From: Bacillota bacterium
GTDB taxonomy: Bacteria > Bacillota > Clostridia > Acetivibrionales > DSM-1351
Reading direction: 5' to 3'
DNA length: 43,081 nt
Assembly (NCBI GenBank): GCA_023433945.1
Contig: JAEYTP010000051.1
Coordinates: 1-43,081, forward strand
Shown here piece by piece: positions 1 through 7,768 of the stretch. The notes under the pieces were generated by a model. That model saw only the letters and a list, made by a program, of their open reading frames with translations. It did not search any database and was not told where the DNA came from. How positions within the stretch are numbered: the first letter of the stretch is position 1; each line of letters starts with the position of its first letter. The position numbers and the translations under genes were made by a program.

Positions 1-422
1 ATAATCGCAGTATATCTAGATGGGAAAATGGTCATTGTATGCCCGATTTGTCATTATTACAAACTATTTCTGAAGAACTAGATATTAGTATTTCAGAGCT
101 TTTAAATGGTAGACGAATGACAAAAGAAGAAATGATAGATTTAAGAGACAGTATTAATACAATTATTGAGTTGTCTAACAAGGAGAAAAATATGAAAACA
201 AAGAAGTTAAATAATTATTTTTTGGCAGGATTGCTTTGCATTTTAGTTGTTATACTGAATAATAGATTTGGTGTATTATCGTTTATTTTTAGGGAACCTA
301 TTGATGACTTCGTGGCAGGTCTCTTGACAAGCTTGGGATTACTATTTGAGTTTATTGGTTTTTACAACAACAATCACGATAAACCATTCAAACAAAGAAA
401 AAAGGAGTTTTTTAACGCTTAA
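1..422 (+). CDS. XRE-family regulator with membrane tail (5' partial)
   Basis: The frame is open from base 3, upstream of the first ATG at 39, and the residues before that ATG read NRSISRWENGHC, the typical second half of an HTH_3/XRE DNA-binding domain. The gene therefore starts outside the window. After the HTH comes the usual L-S-E-L-L-N-G motif, a charged linker, and two hydrophobic stretches (about residues 60-80 and 90-109 counted from base 39) that look like membrane helices. The protein ends in a basic tail. This architecture is known for membrane-anchored XRE regulators in Firmicutes that sense envelope or peptide signals. Its target genes are not visible. Confidence 0.85.
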   Translation, partial: NRSISRWENGHCMPDLSLLQTISEELDISISELLNGRRMTKEEMIDLRDSINTIIELSNKEKNMKTKKLNNYFLAGLLCILVVILNNRFGVLSFIFREPIDDFVAGLLTSLGLLFEFIGFYNNNHDKPFKQRKKEFFNA

Positions 423-451
423 TATTTTTATTCATAGATTTTATCAATTTT

Positions 452-492
452 TAAGGGAAGTCCAAAAAGGAATTCCCTTATTAGCTTTTTTT
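452..492 (+). terminator. Possible intrinsic terminator of the XRE gene
   Basis: A perfect 8-bp stem (TAAGGGAA at 452-459, TTCCCTTA at 473-480) with a 13-nt loop is followed by TTAGCTTTTTTT. It lies 30 nt after the XRE stop codon. The stem is short, so this is a moderate call. Confidence 0.5.
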
Positions 493-541
493 GAAAATTG
501 CGTCTTAACTATAGATAAATATTATGCCCATTAGATTTGGC

Positions 542-931
542 TTAGTTGTCCTTTAGCAATTTCAATATGGTTTCATCAGTTTCATAAATGCCGCGATACG
601 GTTGCTCAATGTACCACTTAGAGTTCTCTTGATATATAAAAATACTTGAAATGTTTCCGTCACTAACAAAATCTACCCTCGTATATTCTGATACAGTTGG
701 AACATCTTGAACCGATTGCTTAGAAGTAGATATTGCTTCTGCAACCTTTTTAACAATAGATGCTATCGTTTCTTTATCCGTTATAATTGTGTCTTTTATA
801 CCTCCGGCAATTTCGATGGATGAAATATTATCTGTTAGTGGCAACTCTATTGGGTCTGCTTTCTCCCCGCATCCCGATAAGCATAAAGTAAAAATGAGTA
901 CAAATAAAATTAAACAACTATATTTTTTCAT
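542..931 (-). CDS. Small lipoprotein of unknown function
   Basis: A 129-residue protein that begins with a basic MKKY, a hydrophobic stretch and the lipobox LSGC (Cys21), so it should be a lipid-anchored extracytoplasmic protein. An AAGGGG ribosome binding site precedes the ATG. The rest is a small alternating hydrophobic/charged domain with NISSIEI, TDKETIASIVKKV and YTRVDFVSD segments. This resembles the small Firmicutes lipoproteins grouped under DUF5301, but that family assignment is from memory and unverified. It is transcribed divergently from the nitroreductase. No catalytic motif is seen. Confidence 0.75.
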   Translation of the reverse strand: MKKYSCLILFVLIFTLCLSGCGEKADPIELPLTDNISSIEIAGGIKDTIITDKETIASIVKKVAEAISTSKQSVQDVPTVSEYTRVDFVSDGNISSIFIYQENSKWYIEQPYRGIYETDETILKLLKDN

Positions 932-1008
932 TATGATTCCCCTTCATCTAATATAAGCGATCTTTATTACAAATAATTTTACAAATGAGCAATAAATTAT
1001 AGTTTATT

Positions 1009-1030
1009 AATATGCTAATTATAGCATATT
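1009..1030. promoter_or_regulatory. Perfect palindrome between divergent genes
   Basis: The arms AATATGCTA (1009-1017) and TAGCATATT (1022-1030) are perfect inverted repeats around ATTA. The site lies in the 266-nt, very AT-rich divergent region between the lipoprotein and nitroreductase genes. It could be an operator for one or both. A T-run follows on the + strand, so a weak terminator is the alternative. The rest of this gap (932-1197) shows no convincing -35/-10 pair. Confidence 0.4.
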
Positions 1031-1197
1031 TTTCAAGTTTATTAATACTGCCTAAGTTATAAATCATAAATAAAAAATCATTAATAACATATCACTAACT
1101 AAATATCATTAATTTAATATAATTAATAGAATATTATAATAACTGACAAATATATGATATTCTATAAATAATTACTACATAAAATAGGGGTATAATC

Positions 1198-1716
1198 ATG
1201 GATTTTTTAGAGTTAGCTAAACAGAGGTATTCTGTACGCAAGTTTAAAGAAGATGCAATACCACAAGAAAGCATTGATAAAATCCTAGAGGCAGGACGTG
1301 TTGCACCTACCGCATGTAATAAGCAGCCTCAAAGAATATTGGTAGCTAACAGTAAAGAAGGGCTAGAGAATATTAGAAAATGTACCGAATGTCACTTTAA
1401 TGCCCCATTAGCTTTTATTATTAGCTACGATAAGGATGAGTCGTGGAAGAGGATTTATGATGGGAAAGATAGTGGAGATATAGATGCAAGTATAGTGGCT
1501 ACACATATGATGATGGAAGCCACACAATTAGGTATTGGTTCCACTTGGGTTATGTATTTTATACCTGAGGCTATCAAAGTGGAGTTTGGCTTTCCCGACA
1601 ATTTTGAACCGGTAGCTATATTAGTAATGGGCTATCCAGCAGATGGAGCAAAGCCATCTCCAGGGCATTTACAATCTAAGCAGTTGGAGGAAATGGTGTC
1701 ATACAATACCTTGTAA
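1198..1716 (+). CDS. Nitroreductase family protein
   Basis: A 172-residue flavin-dependent NAD(P)H oxidoreductase of the nitroreductase family. The N-terminal RYSVRKF and the following APTACNKQP segment are the usual FMN-phosphate/isoalloxazine contacts, and the LGIGSTWV and ILVMGYPAD segments match the conserved C-terminal half. The length is typical of the short single-domain members. The start is supported by an AGGGG ribosome binding site about 9 nt upstream. It stands alone, divergent from the lipoprotein gene and convergent with the gene at 1817. The physiological substrate cannot be predicted; quinones, nitro compounds or flavin recycling are all possible. Confidence 0.9.
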   Translation: MDFLELAKQRYSVRKFKEDAIPQESIDKILEAGRVAPTACNKQPQRILVANSKEGLENIRKCTECHFNAPLAFIISYDKDESWKRIYDGKDSGDIDASIVATHMMMEATQLGIGSTWVMYFIPEAIKVEFGFPDNFEPVAILVMGYPADGAKPSPGHLQSKQLEEMVSYNTL

Positions 1717-1737
1717 TATTATTCTTTGAAATAGATT

Positions 1738-1797
1738 AAGCCCCTTGGGTTTTTGAACGAGACTAAAACAATAGACCCGTTCATAACCAAGGGGCTT
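1738..1797. terminator. Bidirectional terminator-like hairpin
   Basis: An 11-bp perfect outer stem (AAGCCCCTTGG at 1738-1748, CCAAGGGGCTT at 1787-1797) encloses a second stem TGAACG/CGTTCA. It sits between the convergent nitroreductase and the gene at 1817-3799, so it can serve both. The flanking T-runs are weak on both strands. Confidence 0.65.
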
Positions 1798-1816
1798 TAC
1801 CTTTATTTACAATCAA

Positions 1817-3799
1817 CTATTTTAGGTATTGGAGGTAATCAACCAGCCCTTCAATAACACTGGCTGAGGCCCAAGGCATTAGTGCAAACCATGTACTTGC
1901 AGGCGATCCATCGGGATATTTTTCTACCAACAGACCCTGGCTATAACAGAAGCGTTCTGACATCCAACCCTTTTTGCCGAAATCATATTCTTTATCGTAG
2001 GTATTAAATGTCTGACAACCCCATAGTATTACATCCTGTAAGCGTTCAGCGACATATGAATCGCCTGTGTGCTCAACATAATAACACATCTCACCAACAA
2101 TGGTTGAAGACATAGGATGAATATGGGGGTTAGCGGTTGAGGTTATACTCCCACCGCAAGAGCTCCAACCTATTTTGCTCAGCGGTGGTACAAAAGTAGG
2201 CACGTTGTAGCAGAATTTGAAGGTAAACTCGTAATCAAGAGCATGCCTCATATGTACAAGATATTCATTATTACCAGTGATAAGATGGAGATAATGAACA
2301 GCACGAATATATGCAAGAATTCCTTCACTGTCTATAGCTTTATCGGTATCCAATGGTGCGCCATAGCACTGCATATTTGCTACATATTCTTGATAATAAT
2401 GAGACTCACTTTTTATTATTTCTCTCAAATATTGCATGTCCTTTGTAATATAAGTATAGTAAGCCGTGGCAGCTAAACACCAACAACCACCAAAGGAATC
2501 GTATTCTAACCCAATTCCGTTCTTCTCAGAATACACAAATGGGTATTCGTACTGGGTGTTTTTCTCTTTATTTAATTGTGTAAGTACCGGTTGCAGTTTC
2601 ATAATCCAGTCGTCATGCTGAACTTTGCACATAGTTTGTTCATACTCGTATGCTTTCAATATATAATAACATGTCTGGCCCATGAGATATGCAGAATGTC
2701 CCCCTGTATGCATTCCATCATACCACCATCCCTTTACGGTGAATTTACCATTAGCGTAGGAATCATAAAATAGTCCAGAAGCTGGGTTTATACTATGCTC
2801 AAGAAAATAAGTAATACAATCAATGGACTGATTGCGCATAGTATCTTGTTTTAAGTAATTGGCAGCCATTAAAAGGGGAACTGCTACTGATAGTCCATTT
2901 GTCCAGGAGACAGAGGGTATTTTATTATAGTCAAACCCTCCATTTGCGTTTTCACGTACAAATCCAGAGTAATTATGATCTTCGGGAAGGTAGGCATATT
3001 TAGCTACTGCATTTGATAAATCATAAATAGCTTCTTCAATGGTTTCAGCTTTTCGGGGTGACTGGTGATAACAAGAATATACGTCTTCAAGGGCAGGATA
3101 GATATCTGTTACCCTAGATGCCTGATAATGATATACATATAGTGTAACTTGAACATATTCTTGTGCATCAAGGGTAAAACAGTTTTCTTTTAAATCTTCG
3201 CGTTCAACTACTTTTCGTGATTGTATAAAGAGCCAGGGAGCATTCTCATAGCCTAGTGTGTAACCTATCGAGGAGCAATTTTCATTAAAGTTGAGATTAC
3301 AAGTAAAGCCCCCATATTGATAGAATTTATCGGGTGTAGTAGTTTGTACTTTTTGATTATTTAGCACTTCAAAGTAAGGAGCTGTAGAAAAGCCTAAAAC
3401 TTCATTATTATCAAAAATGAATGCTGCAGGATGGGATAAACGATCACTTCTTACCATCCACCAAGGCGAAGCGGGTCGATTCACTTCTTCGCGGATTCGA
3501 GGAAATTCAGTAGGTACATTCATAGGAGCTTCCCCTCTATTGCGGCCATACATAAAACCAGGTAGAAGGAAAAATGGGTTACTTCTTCTAAAAGGCAGCT
3601 CAATATGTATAATACCTTCCCATGGGAAGGAGGTTGAATTGGTAATTGTAAGCTTAACTTGATAAGGATGCTTAACAGAGCCATCACCACCAATGCAACA
3701 ATAGTTTGCTGTTAAATTGCTTTTTTCTATAGGGTCATATGATGAGGCAAGGCTTGTTTTTTTACGTACACGTATGCATATCTCATTGTTAAAGGACAT
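1817..3799 (-). CDS. Large protein of unknown function, (alpha/alpha)6 glycosidase-like
   Basis: A 660-residue protein without signal peptide or membrane segment, so probably cytoplasmic. The first 240 residues look like a beta-sandwich. From about residue 250 on, the pattern is helical and rich in W/Y/H, with segments such as WWYDGMHTGGHSAYLMGQ (about 356-373), an IDSEGILAYIRAVHYL segment near 493 and a GGSITSTANPHIHPMSS segment near 553. Repeating helical hairpins with aromatic loops suggest an (alpha/alpha)6-barrel, as in many glycoside hydrolases and polysaccharide lyases. I do not recognise a named family. A GGAGGGG ribosome binding site fixes the ATG. No sugar transporter or other carbohydrate gene is adjacent, which is odd for a glycosidase. 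Confidence 0.75.
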   Translation of the reverse strand: MSFNNEICIRVRKKTSLASSYDPIEKSNLTANYCCIGGDGSVKHPYQVKLTITNSTSFPWEGIIHIELPFRRSNPFFLLPGFMYGRNRGEAPMNVPTEFPRIREEVNRPASPWWMVRSDRLSHPAAFIFDNNEVLGFSTAPYFEVLNNQKVQTTTPDKFYQYGGFTCNLNFNENCSSIGYTLGYENAPWLFIQSRKVVEREDLKENCFTLDAQEYVQVTLYVYHYQASRVTDIYPALEDVYSCYHQSPRKAETIEEAIYDLSNAVAKYAYLPEDHNYSGFVRENANGGFDYNKIPSVSWTNGLSVAVPLLMAANYLKQDTMRNQSIDCITYFLEHSINPASGLFYDSYANGKFTVKGWWYDGMHTGGHSAYLMGQTCYYILKAYEYEQTMCKVQHDDWIMKLQPVLTQLNKEKNTQYEYPFVYSEKNGIGLEYDSFGGCWCLAATAYYTYITKDMQYLREIIKSESHYYQEYVANMQCYGAPLDTDKAIDSEGILAYIRAVHYLHLITGNNEYLVHMRHALDYEFTFKFCYNVPTFVPPLSKIGWSSCGGSITSTANPHIHPMSSTIVGEMCYYVEHTGDSYVAERLQDVILWGCQTFNTYDKEYDFGKKGWMSERFCYSQGLLVEKYPDGSPASTWFALMPWASASVIEGLVDYLQYLK

Positions 3800-3850
3800 A
3801 ATTAATCCCCTCCGATTGCTTATAAATGGTATTGATGGTTATATAAGTAT

Positions 3851-3879
3851 ATTCTAAATATAGGAAAGACAAAAATCAA
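3851..3879 (-). promoter_or_regulatory. Predicted promoter of the 660-residue gene
   Basis: On the - strand, TTGATT (complement of 3874-3879) and TAGAAT (complement of 3851-3856) are separated by exactly 17 nt. It lies about 50 nt upstream of the ATG at 3799 and fits a housekeeping sigma factor. Confidence 0.5.
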
Positions 3880-3995
3880 TCTAGTAATTTACTTTAAGCA
3901 AACCATCGGAATGATTTCATACTGACACGTAACTAGTGTTAGCACTGATTTAATGCCAGCTGATAATATATTTTGGCATAACCTCAAAAAGTTTT

Positions 3996-4019
3996 AATAT
4001 GACATACTCATGTCATATT
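3996..4019. promoter_or_regulatory. Perfect 10-bp inverted repeat, candidate operator
   Basis: Arms AATATGACAT (3996-4005) and ATGTCATATT (4010-4019) flank the 4-nt spacer ACTC. It is the only clear structure in the 340-nt divergent gap between the 660-residue gene and the GyrI-like gene, apart from the predicted promoter at 3851-3879. Its position 120 nt before the GyrI-like start makes it a candidate binding site for a dimeric regulator, possibly the WYL protein encoded at 4947. Confidence 0.5.
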
Positions 4020-4139
4020 TAATGGTGTAAAATGGTATTATTGAGGTATTAACTATGATATTACAAGGTAGTCAATCGATAAAATAATTAGTTTTCAATG
4101 GATTTGATAAGTTCGCATATTAAACTATGGAGGTACAAT

Positions 4140-4784
4140 ATGGCTTTTGATTACAAAAAGGAGTACAAGGAATTTTATTTGCCACAAAGTAAACCTGAGA
4201 TTATCACTGTTCCCCCGATGAATTATATAGCGGTAAGGGGAGAGGGAAACCCCAATGAAGAAGAAGGGGAATATAGTAGGGCTGTAGGAATATTGTATGC
4301 TATAGCTTTTACAATAAAGATGAGTTACAAAGGGACGCATAAAATAGATGGTTATTTTGAGTATGTAGTACCGCCATTAGAGGGCTTTTGGTGGCAGGAT
4401 AATGTGCACGGAGTAGATTATTCAAGGAAAGAAGCCTTCCGATGGATATCAGTAATGAGACTCCCTGAGTTTGTCACAAAAGAGCATTTCGATTGGGCGG
4501 TAGAAGAGGCTTCCAAGAAAAAGAAGATGGACTGCTCAAAAGCGGAGTTCCTTACAATGGACGAAGGTCTATGTGTACAGGTAATGCATATAGGTGCTTT
4601 TGATAATGAACCCGCAACAGTAAGAAGGATGGATGAATATATTAAGCAATGCGGCTATGAGAATGATTTTTCAACTGATAGATTGCACCATGAGATATAC
4701 TTGTCAGATCCAAGGAAAACAGAAATAGATAAGTGCAAGACAGTTATTAGGCATCCAATAAAAAAGAAACAGGTGCGCTTATAA
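4140..4784 (+). CDS. GyrI-like small-molecule-binding domain protein
   Basis: A 214-residue protein of the GyrI-like (SHV/AraC effector-binding) superfamily. It has the characteristic N-terminal K-E-Y-K-E-F-Y-L-P and P-M-N-Y-I-A-V-R-G-E-G-N-P motifs, the DGYFEYVVPPLEGFWW core, the MHIGAFDNEPATV turn and the C-terminal IYLSDPRKT and VIRHP segments. An in-frame upstream ATG exists at 4098, but the GGAGG at 4129-4133 selects 4140. Such stand-alone proteins often sit beside HTH-WYL regulators, as here, and some of the superfamily have been reported to hydrolyse or bind cyclopropanoid or other small molecules. The final residues QVRL lie in DNA that belongs to a neighbouring DUF3781 remnant, so the C-terminus seems to have been rewritten by a deletion. 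Confidence 0.85.
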   Translation: MAFDYKKEYKEFYLPQSKPEIITVPPMNYIAVRGEGNPNEEEGEYSRAVGILYAIAFTIKMSYKGTHKIDGYFEYVVPPLEGFWWQDNVHGVDYSRKEAFRWISVMRLPEFVTKEHFDWAVEEASKKKKMDCSKAEFLTMDEGLCVQVMHIGAFDNEPATVRRMDEYIKQCGYENDFSTDRLHHEIYLSDPRKTEIDKCKTVIRHPIKKKQVRL

Positions 4785-4888
4785 AAAGGCAAGGTAAGAA
4801 CTACTACATACAGGTTGAAGACTGTGTAATTACAGTAAATGCGCACAGCTTCACAATTATTACAGCTCATAAGCTAAAAAGTAAATGA
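4751..4888 (+). pseudogene. 3' remnant of a DUF3781 gene
   Basis: Reading the frame that ends with TGA at 4886-4888 gives IKRQGKNYYI, then QVEDCV, then ITVNAHSFTIITAHK, then LKSK. The GKN(W/Y)Y segment and the ITVNAHS-(Y/F)-TIITAHK ending are the signature of the small DUF3781 family. The N-terminal half of that family (about 40 residues) is missing: the frame closes at a TAG at 4748-4750, inside the GyrI-like gene. The remnant has no start codon or ribosome binding site and overlaps the GyrI-like 3' end in another frame. The remnant has kept its protein sequence well, which suggests a recent deletion that joined the two genes. Confidence 0.75.
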
Positions 4889-4946
4889 TACAGATAATAG
4901 ACAAGGAATGAAAGTGAGCAAGTATTAGAAAGCAAGGGTTATAAGT

Positions 4947-5846
4947 ATGCAGATTGGACGACTGTTTGAAATAGTTTATATTTTAATGGAGCGGGACAGG
5001 GTAACTGCAAAAGACCTGGCTAGTCGCTTTGAGGTGTCTGTTAGAACGATTTATAGAGATGTTGAGATACTGTCGGCGTCGGGCATCCCTGTGTATATGA
5101 ATAAGGGGAAAGGTGGAGGAATCTCGCTGTTATCTGACTTTGTGTTTGATAAAGCTCTTATAACTGAGCAGGAAAAAAGTGAGGTGCTAGCTTCATTACA
5201 TGCATTAAAAACAGTTGGCTTAGAAGGTCAAGCGACAGCTTTAGATAAACTAAAAAATATTTTTGGATGTGATACCGCTGATTGGATTGAGGTTGATTTT
5301 GCTTTCTGGTCGGATGGAGAGAAAGAGGCAACAATTTTTAAGCAGTTAAAGAATGCCATTTTAGGTAAGAGAGAAGTCGATTTTTATTATTTTAGCATGA
5401 ATGATTCACAAATTGAGAGAACAGTAGAGCCTCTAAAGTTGGTTTTTAAGGGGGCCGCGTGGTATCTATATGCGTATTGTAAATTGCGAGAGGACTTTAG
5501 GTTTTTTAAACTTAAGAGAATAAAGAACCTTAATGTGCTTGATAAGTTTTTTACAAGACAAGCCCCGGAAAATGTACTAAAGAGTAACTTATATCCCCAA
5601 AAAAAAGAGAATCAGGCTTTGGTAAAGCTAAAGTTTGATAGAGAAGTTGCCTACCGAGTGTATGATGACTTTACAAATATTGAATTACTAGAGGATGGGA
5701 GCTTACTTGTCAATGATACCTTTGGCTGCAATGACGGGCTAATATATCATTTGATTAGCTATGGCGGGAATATTGAGGTGCTAGAGCCGTTGGAATTAAA
5801 AGAGGCAGTAAAAAAGAAATTGAAGGATATTTTGGATAAATATTAG
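4947..5846 (+). CDS. HTH-WYL (YafY-type) transcriptional regulator
   Basis: A 299-residue DNA-binding regulator. Residues 1-60 form an HTH_11/DeoR-type winged helix (RLFEIVYILMERDRVTAKDL, then VSVRTIYRDVEIL and the G-K-G-G-G-I-S wing). A WYL domain follows from about 145 to 220, with the diagnostic AWYLYAYC and FRFFKLKRI segments, and a C-terminal WCX-like extension ends the protein. WYL domains bind ligands or nucleic acid; the ligand is unknown. It is downstream of the GyrI-like gene in the same direction, with 162 nt of DUF3781 remnant between, so the pair probably forms one regulatory unit. Its ribosome binding site, AAGGG about 11 nt from ATG, is modest. Confidence 0.9.
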   Translation: MQIGRLFEIVYILMERDRVTAKDLASRFEVSVRTIYRDVEILSASGIPVYMNKGKGGGISLLSDFVFDKALITEQEKSEVLASLHALKTVGLEGQATALDKLKNIFGCDTADWIEVDFAFWSDGEKEATIFKQLKNAILGKREVDFYYFSMNDSQIERTVEPLKLVFKGAAWYLYAYCKLREDFRFFKLKRIKNLNVLDKFFTRQAPENVLKSNLYPQKKENQALVKLKFDREVAYRVYDDFTNIELLEDGSLLVNDTFGCNDGLIYHLISYGGNIEVLEPLELKEAVKKKLKDILDKY

Positions 5847-5975
5847 TAACAAACAACAAGTAATTTTCTTGTAAACCCCACTCTATAATAGTAAAATGTA
5901 ATAGATATTGTGATGGGATATATATTTTTTGAATATATTAATATAATGAAGTTTTACTTTGTGGGGGTATTTAAT

Positions 5976-7130
5976 ATGGCAAAGATAAGAGTAGCGGTTG
6001 TTTTCGGTGGACAGTCATCAGAGCATGAAGTGTCTAGAGTATCAGCCCAGTCGGTAATAGAAAACATTGACAGAGACAAATTTGATGTTGAAATGATCGG
6101 TATTACAAAGGAGGGACAATGGCTTACTTATGAGGGACCAGTAAATAAGATAGGTTCAGGTGAGTGGGAAGCTGTTGCTAGGAAAGCATTATTAGAAGGT
6201 GCTAGCCCAGATGAAGTGGCATGCCAGGGTGAAGTAGCATGCCCTAATACACTAGAAAGCACCATGATTACTACCAATTCAGCAAAGAATATGATAAGTA
6301 ATACTACAAAGGCTCCAATTGATGTTGTTTTCCCGGTTTTACATGGTGTGAACGGAGAAGACGGTACAATTCAGGGGCTTTTTGAGCTCGCGGGAATACC
6401 TTATGTAGGCTGTGGAGTGTTAGGCTCGGCTGTAGGTATGGATAAGGCATATACAAAGATAATTTTCGAAAAAGAAGGCTTACCTCAAGGGGATTATTTG
6501 GTTTTTAACAGAAAGCAGATATATAATGAAATTGATGAGGTAGTGGCAGCTGTTGAAGCAAAGCTTACTTATCCGAACTTTGTAAAGCCATCTAATGCTG
6601 GCTCTTCAGTCGGTGTAAGCAAGGCTCGCGATAGACAGCAGTTAGTTGAGGCTCTTAAATTAGCAGCAAAGCATGATAGAAAAGTACTTGTTGAAGAATT
6701 CATCAACGGTAGAGAAATAGAATGTGCTGTTCTTGGAAATGATAATCCAATAGCATCAGTAGTTGGGGAAGTTGTTCCATGTCATGATTTCTATGACTAT
6801 AAGGCAAAGTATCAAAGCGGGGATAGCTCTAGAGTCGACATTCCAGCAAAGAATCTGTCCAGTGAAACAGTAGCAAAGATTAGAGAATATGCTGTAAGAG
6901 CATTCAAGTGTCTGGATTGCTGCGGCCTATCAAGAGTGGATTTCTTTGTGCACAAGGAAACCGGGGAGATATTTATAAATGAGATTAATACCCTACCAGG
7001 ATTTACTCAAATAAGCATGTATCCAAAGCTTTGGGCAGAGAGTGGTATCCCATACACAGAGCTTATAACAAAGCTTATAGAACTGGCATATGAACGTTTC
7101 GAGGACAACAAGAGAGAGTTTGACGAGTAA
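5976..7130 (+). CDS. ddl: D-alanine--D-alanine ligase
   Basis: Joins two D-alanines with ATP to make the dipeptide end of the peptidoglycan stem. The 384-residue product begins MAKIRVAVVFGGQSSEHEVS, with the catalytic Glu16 in the S-S-E-H-E-V-S loop. HGVNGEDGTIQG (from His123) and the ATP-grasp end INEINTLPGFTQ follow. The omega-loop reads YDYKAKY (273-279) as in D-Ala-specific ligases, not the form found in VanA-type D-Ala-D-Lac ligases. An in-frame upstream ATG at 5910 exists, but GGGGG before 5976 and family length favour 5976. Residues around 80-91 carry a six-residue duplication (EVACQG-EVACPN) encoded by an 18-nt repeat at 6213-6243, inside a poorly conserved insertion. Confidence 0.95.
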   Translation: MAKIRVAVVFGGQSSEHEVSRVSAQSVIENIDRDKFDVEMIGITKEGQWLTYEGPVNKIGSGEWEAVARKALLEGASPDEVACQGEVACPNTLESTMITTNSAKNMISNTTKAPIDVVFPVLHGVNGEDGTIQGLFELAGIPYVGCGVLGSAVGMDKAYTKIIFEKEGLPQGDYLVFNRKQIYNEIDEVVAAVEAKLTYPNFVKPSNAGSSVGVSKARDRQQLVEALKLAAKHDRKVLVEEFINGREIECAVLGNDNPIASVVGEVVPCHDFYDYKAKYQSGDSSRVDIPAKNLSSETVAKIREYAVRAFKCLDCCGLSRVDFFVHKETGEIFINEINTLPGFTQISMYPKLWAESGIPYTELITKLIELAYERFEDNKREFDE

Positions 7131-7167
7131 GACCAAGGGTTAAGCTTATCTATAACTATAAATAGTG

Positions 7168-7223
7168 AAACATACGAGAAATATCAGATACTATAAACTA
7201 CAAAACATACGAGAAATATCAGA
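7168..7223 (+). repeat. 21-nt direct repeat after ddl
   Basis: The 21-nt sequence beginning AAACATACGAGAA and ending ATATCAGA occurs identically at 7168-7188 and 7203-7223, a 35-nt period. It lies between ddl and the YwiB-like gene, in a 167-nt gap without other visible signals. Confidence 0.8.
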
Positions 7224-7297
7224 AATATAATAATTAAGGCTTGAAAAAAGCGCCTCTAATGTATATTATATTGGAAAGAAAAATTGAAGGAGCCCAT

Positions 7298-7768
7298 ATG
7301 AACAAGGATGTAATAATTAATGTTAGGGGTAACCAAATGGACGGTGTCACTCAGGAACAAAATGCTATAGAACTCATCACTGAGGGGAAGTATTACAAAA
7401 AGGGTGATAATTATTATATTACTTACAAAGAGAGTGAAGTTACGGGTATGGAAGGCACTACTACAACACTTAAGGTAAGTAAAGACGTCGTAACCCTAAT
7501 GCGGTTTGGAAAAATAAATTCACAATTTGTATTTCAAAGGGGACAGAGACACCAATCCTTTTATGATACAGAATTCGGAAGCTTCAACATCGGAGTATAT
7601 GCAGATAAAGTTGAAATAAAAATGAATGAAAATGGTGGAGAGATACGAGTTGGATATGAGATGGAGATAGATAATCATAGCTCAGGGCGAAACGATTTTC
7701 ATATGTTTATAAGAGAGGCAGGCAGTTCAAATGAGAAACATATCGGCGGACATACGCAAGCAAATTAA
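7298..7768 (+). CDS. YwiB-like DUF1934 beta-barrel protein
   Basis: A 156-residue protein of the DUF1934/YwiB family, whose Bacillus member has a calycin-like beta-barrel fold and unknown function. Visible family marks are V-I-I-N-V-R-G-N-Q at the start, EGKYYKKGDNYYITYKESE, the EGTTTTLKV strand and the central RFGKINSQFVFQRGQRH. An upstream in-frame ATG at 7241 is not used in my call because GAAGGAG stands just before 7298 and the family starts there. The gene overlaps argS by 38 nt. The ywiB-argS pairing is conserved in Bacillus, which supports both the identity and co-transcription. Confidence 0.88.
   Translation: MNKDVIINVRGNQMDGVTQEQNAIELITEGKYYKKGDNYYITYKESEVTGMEGTTTTLKVSKDVVTLMRFGKINSQFVFQRGQRHQSFYDTEFGSFNIGVYADKVEIKMNENGGEIRVGYEMEIDNHSSGRNDFHMFIREAGSSNEKHIGGHTQAN

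Noticed and set aside
346..534. 62-codon + ORF after the XRE gene
   Set aside because: Overlaps the XRE gene and the terminator hairpin, has no ribosome binding site and no recognisable protein pattern.
5976..7130. VanA-type D-Ala-D-Lac ligase (vancomycin resistance)
   Set aside because: The omega-loop YDYKAKY is that of D-Ala-D-Ala ligases, and no vanH or vanX neighbours are present.
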